Positions 1 to 11,900 of a DNA stretch of 64,000 nucleotides are shown here, piece after piece. Every line of letters starts with the position of its first letter. Within the stretch, counting starts at the first letter, position 1. Made by a program: the position numbers and the translations under genes. The stretch covers positions 569,128 to 633,127 of the forward strand of contig CAUYUJ010005669.1 in NCBI GenBank assembly GCA_963575745.1. The letters are read 5' to 3'. This stretch comes from Prorocentrum cordatum. Taxonomy: Eukaryota > Sar > Dinophyceae > Prorocentrales > Prorocentraceae. The notes under the pieces were generated by a model. It did not search any database, had not been told where the DNA came from, and saw only the letters and a list, made by a program, of their open reading frames with translations.

Positions 1-1
1 G

Positions 2-902
2 GACGGGCATGGGCAGCGGCAGCCAATTCTGGGGTTGCTCAGCGAGATGTTGGTCGTGAAGCTGGATCCCGCCACCAGCATCAGCTACAGTATCCCGACC
101 AGCGCGAGCGAGAAGGACGGGCATGGGCAGTGGCTGCCGATCCTGGGGCTGCTCAGCGAGATGTTGGTCGTGAAGCTTGCTCGCGCCATAATCAGCTACA
201 GCGCCCCGATCAGCGCATGCGTGAACGACGGGGAGGGGCAGCGTCAGCCGGCCCTGGCGCTGCTCAGGGAGATAATGGTGGTGAAGCTGGAGGCCGCAAC
301 CATCATCCGCTACACAACCCTGACCAGCGCGTGCGAGACATGGCAGTGGCAGCCGGCCCGGGCAGTGGTAGCAGTGGTGGCGGCAGTGGCACGGTGGGAA
401 GAGGGGGAGAAAACGAGGACGGCACTAGCAGCACGCAGCACGACGGGCCGTGATAGTGGCGTGGGAAGAGACGGCAGTGGCAGCGCGGCAGGAGGAGTGG
501 GTATGCTAGGAGAAGCAGGAGGACCACGAGAAGCGGGGAGGAACGGCAGTGGCAGCGGGGGTGGAGTGGGAGCGGGGACCGACGGCAATGGCAGCACGGC
601 GGGAAGTGAGGACACGACGAGGCTCGGATGACCAGGAGGAGCGGGGAGGGACGCCACCGCGGAGGCAGTGGCAGCGGTAAGACGACGAGGGGAGGCAGTG
701 GCAGCGTGGCGGGAGCAGTGGGAGGGGACGGCAGTGGCATCGGCGCGGACGGTGGGCGGGGCGGCAGCAGGGCAGAGCCAGCTGCAGCTGGCCCCGGCGC
801 TCTGCAACGAGACGTCGGGGGCGAAGCCGGAGCCCTCTACCATCATCCTCCGCCACAACACCCGGGTCAACGCGTGCGAGGAGGGGCTGTGGCAGCCGGC
901 TT
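2..902 (+). pseudogene. Degenerate pentatricopeptide (PPR)-like repeat segment
   Basis: Frame 2 of the + strand reads three and a half degenerate helical repeats of about 37-38 residues between 2 and 360. Each has the layout LLSEM..VKL..A..ISY...ISAC, and a further repeat in the same frame lies at 777-902 (LAPALCNETSGAKPEP, then VNACEEG). This is the wording of the dinoflagellate PPR repeat, where units usually run 35 residues with SYSA.ISACEKG. PPR proteins bind organellar RNA. Between the two parts, 361-770 is G-rich low-complexity sequence with a stop at 629-631, which could be an intron or decay. The units have lost the normal 35-residue spacing and the segment runs off the left edge, so I call it a fragment or pseudogene. 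It lies opposite to the ABC1K gene. Confidence 0.5.
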
Positions 903-1351
903 CGGCAAGGACTTCGCACGGTGGGAGAGTGAACGGAAGATGGCGGCGCTGGCGAGGGAGATGGCGGCGCGGGCGAGGCTGGCGACAGCTCGGGATGGGG
1001 GTCCGAGCTCGATGCATGATCCCTGTTCCCCAGGAGATGGGAGGAATCATTTTTGAGGGGGGAAAGAACAAAAACTCGACTGACTCGTCGCCACGGCCGG
1101 AAAACGGAACACAACTGCACCATCCGGCGCAGGGGGATCCAGCATCGCAGCCCAGTCGGGGCGGCGCCTGGCGACCTTCCTTGCAGTCCGCCAGTGCTGC
1201 ATCACAACGGAAACCCACTGCCTGCCCCGGAGGCTCTTGCCCCTGCCCCAGCGGCGACGGGCGCTGGCGGCTCCGGCACCGAGGGTACCCCAGCGCCACT
1301 CTGCGTGGGGAGGCACCTCTGCACGGCGGGAGCTCTCGCTCCTTGTCAAAG

Positions 1352-1486
1352 GCATCTGGGCCGCCTCGCTGGACACCCACACCCACTGGGATTCGGTCGC
1401 TTCGGACTACAGGAAGCAGGGACAAGGGCGGGCGCGTTCCCAGGACGTCCCAGAACGCGTCCTGCACGACTTCCTCCAGTCCGAGG
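1352..1486 (+). other. Possible isolated exon, unrecognised
   Basis: A short + strand stretch has balanced, coding-like composition (GIWAASLDTHTHWDS, then RVLHDFLQSEG). It is bounded by an AAAG|G acceptor-like site at 1351/1352 and a G|GA donor-like site at 1486/1487, the same style as the ABC1K introns. I do not recognise the protein. The rest of 900-2,600 is GC-rich low-complexity sequence, and I see nothing else in it. Confidence 0.18.
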
Positions 1487-2599
1487 GAGCCCTGTCGGCC
1501 AGGGTCAGAAGGATACAGCAAGCAGGCGGCGAACCCAGTGCGGCTGGAGCAAGTATTGCGCTCAGCGCGGCGGCGGCACCCGCGACCCCAGCCGGCACGA
1601 CGCCAAAAGGCCTCGCCGCCCCACCTTCGGCGGCGCCGCGCGCTGCCGCCGCTCCCAGGCTTCGCACCGTCGGTGCTCTCGGCGTAATTACCCCCCCCGG
1701 CCCCGCCCGCTCGGCGGGCTCGCCTCCCTTCGGCCCTCCAGTCCAGCCTGCTCCGGCGTCTCCGGGCATGGGCTGGTCTTGTCGCCTGCGCCCCCCGCCC
1801 TGCCCCCCCGCCTTGCCTGGCTCTCCGGTCCCGCACCCGTTTTCCAGGTGTGGCCGCACTGCCACCGCCCACGTCCTGCCAGCGCACCAGCCCGCGTCCC
1901 GGGCTCTGCCACCTGGCCGGACGGCGTCTCCCTGCGCGTCGGGCGCTAATGCTTCCACCCCTACCTGGCCACGCTGGCAAACTGGCCACCGCCTGGTCGC
2001 CCCCCCCTCGCCTGCTCTCCCGGCCGCTCTGGACCCTGCGCTCGCCTTCTGCGCACCATTCGGTGTTTCCCCCCGCGGCCCTCGCTTAGCGACGGGACCT
2101 CCTTTCGGCCCTCCGGCCGCGCCGCTGCCTCGCCTGAGGGCCTGGGCCAGTTCTGCCGCCCGCGCCCCGCCCCGCCCCCGCCTCCGAGTTGCCTGGTTTT
2201 CAGGCCGACCCCTCACCCTGAGGCGGTCTCGTTTTGGTCGCCGCTGGCCCAGCTGCTCGCTTTGTTTACGTGTGACCCCAGCCCCCGCTGGCGCCTGGCG
2301 CTGCGTGCACACGTTCGCCACCAGCCTTTGCTGGAAGCTCTCCCCCAACATGGCCTGATGCCTGGCAGCCCGCCTTGCCGGCTTCCCCCCCCAACCGCCG
2401 CCCCGCTGCTGCTGGCCCCGCCCCCCGGCGCCGCCCCCGCCGCGCGCCTGGCCCCTCTCTGAGCGGGCCGGGCTTCCTCTTCCTCCCCGTTGCTGCCAGG
2501 CGCATCCTCCTTCCTGCATGGTGGCCGAACTCGCGTTGCCACATCTTCCAATGCCTCATCGCCAGCGCAGTCACTCTGCCTAGCCGCCGACGCAAAACA

Positions 2600-2638
2600 G
2601 TGTGTGTGTGTGTATGTGTGTGTATGGGGGGCGCGCGC

Positions 2639-2684
<46 letters not shown>
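2600..2684. repeat. Alternating (GT)n-(GC)n-(GT)n microsatellite
   Basis: The tract is an unbroken alternation of purine and pyrimidine: GT repeats, then about 13 GC dinucleotides, then GT repeats. Such tracts can adopt Z-DNA. It lies about 140 bp beyond the last readable ABC1K exon. Confidence 0.9.
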
Positions 2685-2686
<2 letters not shown>

Positions 2687-2825
2687 TTGGGTCGCAAGCA
2701 TGGGGCTGCGGCTCTCGCTCCCGCCGCTCGGCACGCAGAATGATCTGTGGACGAAGTGCAAGTCATGGCTTTTGGGATTCCTCCGTTGTTCTCGCTTTCA
2801 CAACACTGAGCTGCAGCCCCCCAAC

Positions 2826-2867
2826 CTTCTGTGGCATCCAACTTCTCCAAGTTGTCAATCTTGATAC
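2826..2867 (-). CDS. ABC1K exon 13 (last readable)
   Basis: 42 nt (2 + 13 codons + 1). It completes VPG and continues IKIDNLEKLDATE, the family's G.KI.N...LDA. The acceptor is CCCAG|GT. The donor is probably GAAG|GTTGGG, but the 3' end is the least certain because the next exon is outside the window. Confidence 0.8.
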
Positions 2868-5800
2868 CTGGGACACGGAGGACAGCAGCACGCAGCAAGC
2901 TAGGCACTCATCAAGGGTACACACATCAGAAAAGCACCGTACCAACACAAACACTTGACTCAAAACAGCCACCGTACAGTAGGTACTGAAAAGAAACCTT
3001 TTAGGCAAGAGATCTCTGAGACGCCTCTTGTCTGTGACCCAGGCCCAACGGCGGGACGGACCGAAGGCCACTATACAATGACCTAGTGGGAATAATTGCA
3101 GCAGAGGTTCGAACTGATTCCGGCACCAGGATGCAAGCACAGAAAGGCATGGGCACGTGTGGTCGGAACGCTGTGCGAAAAAAAGCATCATATGCAAGCC
3201 TGGGACATACTCCATTGTCAAAATCTTCTCGGTCGTATAGTCGTCGATGATATTTGGAATCTTTACCCACGGCTCGTTCTCGAAAGCTTTGGCTAACCTT
3301 TGTGCCGTCGGTGGCGGGGCAAGAATGAGATTGCAAACCCAACTGATGTGCACGGTCAATCAGAACTGCTGGACGGAATGCCGCCTAATGATGTCGCTTC
3401 GGGATCCGTTCTAACAATCCGTGTGGGCAATGTTGTGCAATTCATCTGCCTCGGAATCGTGCCTGGCCTTCCCAGACGCCACCGCCCTGTGCATGGATGA
3501 CTGGAACGATTGGGTCTGAAGCGGCCCGAACGAGCCAGTCCCCGAAGAGCGCGGAACGCCCCACGAGTGCACAGACTTCAGAAGGCCTGATTCCCGAGCT
3601 TTTATGCTACAGTCGCACTCAGATGGCCGCTCCAGCTGATCCCGAGCGTCTGTGACGCATGTCTTTTCAAATCATAATAGGAGAAGCAGGCTGCGGACGA
3701 GGAGAAGGTGACGCAATGACGAGGAGGAGGACGAGGAGGAGGAAAAGGAGGAGGAAAAGGAGGAAAAGGAGGAGATGGAGAAGGACGGCAGGGAGGATGA
3801 GGAGTAGGATAAAGATGAGATGGGGATTACGTGGACACTACATTGTGCTTCCCCTCGGAAGTGCCCCATCACCCAGTGTGGCACGCCAGGAAAAAACGAA
3901 CGGACGTCGAGACGGAGGACGCCAATTGTTCGGGGAAGGCGAAGCCCAGTGTTCACTTATCATATCCCAAAGAGGCTCAGGCGACGCATGGGATGATCTC
4001 TGAAGACGGAGGGAGATAAGGACACGTCCTCCCTCCTACTCTCCCATCCCTTCAAAAATAAAGACCCTCGTAGCACCACCAGCCGTGATGGTATGAAGGT
4101 CCAAAGCTTTTGCGCGTTACTTCAGCACGACCTATGGTCAGACAGCTGCACTGATGGAGGCCAGTGCCTTCAAACACATGCTCTCGAAGTATACCATCCT
4201 GAAATTTCCAAGGCCCGAAACATTGCAACTCCACTTGTTACGCAGGTTTAAGTCTGCTCGCTTTGTCCTCGCCTGAGGAGCGTTGACGTTGTTTTATATG
4301 CAGATGTTTCCACACAATTGCACGCGTAGATGGCGACCCCCTGTCAGAACCGCGATCTCACATGAGATGCCCTCGCGCTTGGTTTCCCTTTGGAGTTCGT
4401 GAGCTCCAAGCGTTGCAAAAGGGTGGGCGGCGACTCCTTTTCAACATTGGGCTCTTACCTGGGGCCATTTTGGAATGTGCTATCATACAGCCAGCTCGGG
4501 GCTTTCAACGCGTAGCTGGATGGATGGCGCTTCCCTTTCAGAGTCGGGCGTTCGAGTCGGCGCCGCGCCTATGTCTCCAATGCTCGAACGAATCACGCGT
4601 TGCGAATTGGGACGTCGTGCGGCTGAACCGCACTCCGACTTTGCCGCTGCTCGCGGCAAGGCAGCCGGGCTCTCACTCCCCAAGCCTTCCAACGGACCTC
4701 TGCTGGTCCGTCTTACGCCGGTGGCGCTTGGGGCACGCAGTGGCAGGGCCGTATGACTACGACAACTTTGATTTTGTGACGCTGTGCGGCCGAGCCGGCG
4801 TCCCACCGCTGATGCAAGCTGAAGGCCCGACAAGGCTCAACCATTCGAGCCCTGCCGCCGCCTGCGGCAGGACCACTCCGGCCCTCCCAGGTCCTGGACC
4901 TGTTGCACAGGAGAGGAAAGTCGGCATGAGCATGAACTGCAGGAGCTCCGAAAGTTTGCGCTTATGCAGCTTTTTCTTCCATTACCTTTGCCGCTGCAGC
5001 AGGAACGGCCCAAATCAAAGTCGATGAGTGAGAGGGCGAGCAAGAAGTAAAAGGTCTCCGCTGCGTTTGACGGCGGGCCCGCTGGGCCCTCGCCTCCACA
5101 GCCGGCTGCTCGCCGCAGCGAATCTGATTGTACCTGCACTGGCTTGTAAAAGAGGGGACCTCGGGACGGGACCGTGTGCTGCAGCGTCAGCGATGCGTGG
5201 CAATTTCCTCCTCCTCCTCCTCCTCCTCCTCGCGAGCTCTGGTGCAATACGGGTGCTACCCCATTCGCACGCAGGAGAAATGAGAAAAACCCAGACGCGA
5301 GGGAGGCGTGGGGCAACCGTGTAAAAGGACTGCGCGGGCCCATCCGGCACGTCTGGGGGCAGCTCCTCGGGAGCCACCCCGGTGGTCCTGGCCCGCTCGC
5401 GGGCCTGGGAACCGAGGGCCCGAGCCTCGGCATCCGTGGGCCCGAACAGCGCCAGCTACCTGGAAGAAGCACCGCCTGGTGTGACCTTCCCTCCATAAGA
5501 CCTGGCATTCGACGGAGAAACACGCGCATCCGAGCCCTCACTCCTGCCCCCGTCCTCAGAGGTCCTCAGGACGGGCTGCCAGTGGTCCACTGCTAGAGCG
5601 CTCAGGCCGCCCCCGTCACAGACCACCGACTTGACACTCGGGAGATGGTGGAGGCCCTCGGAGATCCTGGCAACTCCTCCTCCTCCTCCTCTTCCTCCTC
5701 CTTCTCCTTCTCTTGCTCCTCCTGCCAAGCTTTGTCCTCGACCCTCGAGGGTCGAACGCATTTTCCCCACAAGATAATGTGTTTCTTGTTTGCTGTCGAC

Positions 5801-5905
5801 ACCCCGCTTTGGAACACACCAACACAATCATACTTATCGCCGTCACCATGGTCATCATCATGCAACGCACCCACTCATACTCACACGCTCACTCATCACC
5901 ACCAC

Positions 5906-5947
<42 letters not shown>

Positions 5948-8900
5948 GCATCAGCATCAGCATCATCATCATCATCACCATACATGCTCACACACTCACA
6001 TGCTGACTTTGAAGGAGGTCTCGAGCGGAAACCCCCTCCCTAGGGGCCACCTCTTCACCCTGTGCACGCAGCTCTCCCTTTCCTATTTGTGCATCACAAG
6101 AAGCGGTCTTTCTGTGTCAGTCGCACGTCGGCCATGACACGCGTCCGCGGAAGGAGAATTCTCAGCGCCATGGGAAGGGATGGGGGAGACTCATAGGATG
6201 CCAAATGAGGCGCGAGAGCACTTTTCATGTTGGTGATTCGAACCGTTTGCCAAACATATCCACATCACTGCAATATGCAAGATATAATGTGCGCCCGCGC
6301 TGAAGCCCTTGTCACGCACCCTGTGTTCTACGACTGAGTATGCCCACTTTCCCGGGCGCCCCTGGTCGTGTTCGTCTGTAGCGTTTCGGCGTGTGGCCGG
6401 CTATCATCACTAGAGCCTGCCACAACCAACCACACGGGGCAGGCCGACGCTGTCACGAACGACACCTCAGACTCCGACTGTGTGAAACATCAGTGTTTGC
6501 GAAACCCGACGCGCCAGAACATGTCAAGCGGGCTCAGTGCGATGAGCGCAGACAGCTGAACTGCCTGCGTCAACCGAAAGCCAGGCTTTTTGGCCTTCAG
6601 AGAAATGAGGAAACAACTATTCGAGCGGGTCATTGAAATAATCTACCAAACATCACTTGAGCGCCCCAACGGGGCAAACCGCGGGGGCCTCGCCTGTGAG
6701 TACATCGCGGGGGCGTCACAAGCGGGAGCCCCCTCCCTATGGGGCCCGCGTTTCATGTTGGGAACTCGAGCGGGTCATCGAACACTTTACCAGACATAGG
6801 TAGCACTTGAGCGCCCCAAGGGGGCAACTCGTAAGGATGTCTCGAGCGGGGGCCTCGTCTGTGAGTAAATCTGCGAGGAAGTCTCGGGCGGGAGCCCCTT
6901 CCCGCTCGGGACCGCACATCATGTTGGCAATTCGAGCGAGTCATCCGAATACCCTACCAGGCATAGCACTTGAGCACCCCTAGGCGGCAAATATTGAGGA
7001 TGTCTGGAGCGGGGGCCTCGTCTGTGAGTGAAGTGCGAGGAAGTCTCAGGCAGAAGCCCCCTCCCAATGGGGCCCGCGTTTCATGTTGGCAATGCGAGCG
7101 GGTCATCAGGATACTCGGCCAGCAATAGCACTTGAGCACCCCAAGGGAGCAAATCGTGAGGATGTCTCGAATGGGGGCTTCGTCCCTAAGTGGATTGCGA
7201 TCAAAAATTATAGCGGGAGCCCCCTCCCTATGGGGCCCGCGCTTCATGTTGTCAGTTCGAGCGGGTCATCGGGATACTCGGCCAGGCATCGCACTTGAGC
7301 ACCCCAAGGGAGCACATCGTGAGGATGCCTCGAGCGGGTCTCTGCATGAATTGCGACGAAGTCTCAGGCAGAAGCCCCCTCCCCATGGGGCCCGCGCTTC
7401 ATGTTGGCAGTTCGAGCGGGTCATCGGGATACTCGGCCAGGCATCGCACTTGAGCACCCCAAGGGGGCAAATCGTGAGGATGTCTGGAGCGGGGGCCTCG
7501 TCTGTGAGCGAGTTGAAAGGAACTCTGACGCGGGACCCGCCCCTCCCTATGGGGCCAGCACTTCATGTTGGTGATTGGGGCGGGTGATCGGAATACTCTA
7601 CCAGGGAAAATACTTGAGCACCCCAAGGGGGCAACTCGTGAGTAGCCTCGAGCGGGTGGCCTTGTCTGTGAGTGCATTGCCAAGAAGTCTGCAGCGGGAA
7701 CCCCATCCCTATGGGGCCCGCGCCTAATTGTTGGTAACTCGACCGGGTCATCGGAATACCTAGCACCCCGCAGATGCGGATAGGAGTGAGGGGGCGGTGG
7801 GGACGTCGGCAATTTGCGAGTCTCTGGAGAAGCCCGCCGCAGGCGCCAACGTTTCACACATTATACAACGAGCCCGCCACAGGCCCCGATTATTTCGTTA
7901 AACCAATGTGGGTAGGTGGCGGGTGGGTCGCTGGTGGGTCGCGGGTGGGTCGCGGGTGGGTCGCAAGTGGGTCGCGGGTGGGTCGCGGGTGGGTCGCTGT
8001 TGGGTCGCGGGTGGGTCGCGGGGGGGTCGCGGGTGAGTCGCGGGGTGGGTCGCGGGTGGGTTGCAAGTGGGTCGCGGGTGGGTCGTGGGTGGGTCGCGGA
8101 TGGGTTGCGGTTGGGTCGCGGGTGGGTCGCGAGGTGGGTCGTGGGTGGGTCGCGGGTGGGTCGCGGGTGGGTCGCGGGGTTGGTCGCGGGTGGGTCGCGG
8201 GTTGGGTCGCAAGTGGGTCGCGGGGTGGGTCGCGGGGTGGTGCGCGGGGTGGGTCGCGGGCGTGACGACGACACCAAACAACAACAACAGCAACAACCAT
8301 TTTAAGGCTGTACGCTCTTACTTGCCCGCGAGTCATTCAACACGTATACCCTACACCCTCGAAACCCGCCGCCCTCTTCGTCTTCGATCACACCCCTTTC
8401 GGGGGGATTATTTCTCTTTGCTGGGGCCGGCGGGCTTAGACGTACGGGCAAACCGGAACGGGCGGACAATCCTTCGGGGGCGTACATCTCTCTGCCCGCC
8501 ATTGGAATTGGCGCGGGCCCTGCAAGAGGAGGAGGGGAAGAACGAGGGAGAGTGGGAGGAAGGGGAGGGGGAAGGACGAAGGAAGAGGGAAGATACCACG
8601 TTGTGAAGGCGTCCTTGGCGCGCGCGTGGTTCCTGAGCGCCGAAACGCAATTCCAGAATAATTTGTGAGGACGTCGCACGCGAGAGCGCAGTCCTGAGTA
8701 CATTGTAAGGAAATCTCGGGCGGGAGCGGGGGCCCTGACTAAGTTGCGAGGAAGTCTCAAGCGGGAGCGCCGTTCCTGAGCAAATTGCACGGAAGTCTCA
8801 GGCGGGAGCGGGGGTCCTCACTAAATTGCGAGGAAGTCTCAGGCGGGAGCGCCGTTCCTGAGTCAATTGCGCGGAAATGTCAGGCAGGAGCGGGGGTCCT

Positions 8901-11900
8901 GAGTAAAATTCGAAGAAGTCTCAGGCGGGAGCGCCGTTCCCACGTAAATTGCACGGAAGTCTCAGGCGGGAGCGGGGGTCTTGATTACATTGCGAGGAAG
9001 TCTCAGACGGGAGCGCCTTTCCTGAGTAAATTGCGCGGAAGTCTCAGGCGGGAGCGGGGGTCCTGAGTAAAAATCGAGGAAGTCTCAGGCGGGAGCCGTT
9101 GTTGTTGTAGCCCGGGGGGCAGGGGCACAGTTTGAGCAGGAAGACTTTCCTTGAGAAAACACAAGGTGCGAGCCCCGGGGGTGGCACTTCAATCGGAAAA
9201 AATCAATGTGCACAGGTGGGTGGGGATCAACAATAATTATTCTTCAAGAATGAGAGTTCAACATCAACAACACCACCACCAGCAACAACAACACCAACAA
9301 CGCCAACAACAGCACCACCACCAACAACGACGACGACAACAACAACACCAACAACACCAACAACAACAAAAACAACACGAACGCAACAAGCAGAATCCTC
9401 ATCACGGATCCCACTTCAACCACGCACCCAAGGACAATGAACGACAGTTCGGCCCCCTCACTCTGACTTTGTCGGAATACCTTGCCAGACATAACGCTAG
9501 AGCACCCCTGGGGGGCAAATCGTGAGGATGTCTCGAGCGGGGGCTTTGTATGTGAGCGAATTGCGAGGATGTCTTAGGCGGGAGCCCCCTTCCCATGGGG
9601 CCCGCACATCATTTTGGGAATTCGAGCGGGTCATCGGAATATTCTGCCAGGCGTAGCCCTTGAACACCCCAAGGGGACAAATCGTGAAGATGCCTGGAGC
9701 GGGGCCTCCTGTCAGTGTGCTGAAAGGAAGTCTCATGCGGAAGCCCCCTCCCTATGGGCCCGCGCTTCGCTGTTGGTAATTCGAGCGGGTCATCCGAATA
9801 CTCGGCCAGGCATAGCACTTGAGCACCCCAAGAGGGGCAAATCGCGAGGATTTCTCGAGCGGGGGCCTGGTTTGTGAGTGATTTGCAATCCGAGCGGGCC
9901 ATCGGCGTAGTGTAGCAAGCATAACGCTCGAGCACCCCGAAGGGGTAAATCGTGAGGACGTCTCGAGCGGGAGCCTCATCTGTGACTGCATAGCGAGGAA
10001 GTCTCAATCGGAAGCCCCCTCCCTATGGGGCCCGCAAGTCCAACAAGCCCCGCAGGCCGCACAGTTCCAGCCGGCCCCTGATGTTTTAAAGGTTGCACAC
10101 GGCGAGTCCTGGTATCCTCGCATCTTGGCATCATCACCATCCTGAAGAATAGGTGAGGGTGGGTCTGATTCACATGACAGAGATTATCATATGGGTTCTT
10201 TGAGGGAGGGGGGGAGGCAAAGGAAAAAGGGAGGAGGAAGCAGGAAGGAAGAGGCGGGATGTGGATGAAGGACGGGGGCGGAGGTTAAGAGAGGGGCAGG
10301 AAGAGAAGGGGCGTGTCCAACCCCCCAAGCCGCGAGACATCTTGGAAGTTTTCTCACTCAAGGCGCGTTACCCCAGATGGCCGTGCTACGGCCCCTGCGT
10401 CTTTGCTTTCGCACTTTCCATCGCCCTGTGCACGACATTCATGCCCTGCCATGTTTATACAACCAATTCGACTCATTGGAAGGGCCTAGCCTAAAAAACA
10501 AAACATGCATTCTGGACCGACGTGGAGCATAACCCAGATAAGCAGCTTTGGGCATTCTACCATTTCGATGGGTCTTCATGCACCAAACACCAGCGAAACA
10601 ATGCTATCAAGCGCAACCACCTTCTGGTGTTTTCAGCTTCGGATGTGTAGTCGATCTCTCGGTACAGAATGACCTTTGCGTCTTTGAACATCGTCTTGGC
10701 ATCAACTCCAATCTTGAACCTTGGCGCTCTCAGAATTCGTCCAGGCTTAAGCCATGTCCCTGTCTCACTATGCATTCTTCAACGGGCAACTCCTATTCCA
10801 TTGAATGTGGTGCATGCGTGTCTACAACTTGCATGTTCTGATGAAGCGGCACTGAGCGGCACGCTAAACTAACATATCCAGCGTATGCACTAAAAGACGG
10901 AACACAACAACACATAATGAAACGTATCGTGGTCCAGACGGCCGCCCATCAGTTTAATTACACAAGGCGGCGGTGCTAACATAGCTAACTTCTCACCCTT
11001 GTTACACAATCTTCTTTTACTGCCCTCAGCACCTGTCCATCATGTCAGTTATCTTGTCGAACTGTGGGAGGTCCAGATCGTACATCTCCTCCGACACTGC
11101 CGCGGGCAGATACCGCTCAGTGGAGACAGGAGCAGTGTTTCAGACGATGCTGAAACGCAGGCGCCCATTATGGCGTCGCCAGGCAAACAAGAATTTCCGA
11201 CGTGAACCGACCTGAGACAGGCAAGCTCATGCAGTCAACCGTGGCCTGCGAGAGGGTAACGTGCCGCGTCCGAATACCCCACGACGCCCAAACGGCCGAC
11301 GATACTACTTACGCAAAACACGAAGCGACGAGTCGAGATGAATGGGGAAGAGGGGAAAGCAAACATGCAGCGTCGCCTCGAACCGCGTGCAATGGGCCGA
11401 AGAGCCAGACGTCACAGCATGGTCTGCCGACTCCCTCCTCCTCGCCACTGCACCTCCAGCCGCCCCCTGCCAGGTCGATCAGCGAATTGCCCCTTTTCGG
11501 TTCTCGCGAGGGCGTGTCGCGGCGCGCTCTTTGCGGAGCCTGCGCCCGCAGGGGTGGGCCCCGGGCGGTCTTAACTCAAGGGTGCTTGGCTGAAGCAGGG
11601 TATGTCCACTCCTGGCCAAGGAGGGGGGGAGGAGACATGCGGGTTCCCTCCGCTCCCCGTCGCCATGTCCAGCTCGAGCCCCCCTCGCTTATCCCCATCC
11701 TTTCCCCCCTTCACGCGCGCGCGGCATGCGCCAGGTATAGGCTCTGCCTGGCCATAATACCATTCAGCACGACTCCCCCGCTCCCTGGAGCACGGTAAAA
11801 GCGCCGCTTCTGTTCCCTAGCTTTTTCCTCAAGTCCGGCTGGAACCTTCCGAGTGGTGGCTCCCAAATGAAAGCAGCCTCATGGATGGACAAGTTTGCCC

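Noticed and set aside
5900-5985. His-rich, metal-binding-like peptide.
   Set aside because: Translation of an (ATC)n microsatellite.
7908-9105. CRISPR-like regular repeats.
   Set aside because: Units are contiguous or near-contiguous with no unique spacers of constant length, and the genome is clearly eukaryotic.
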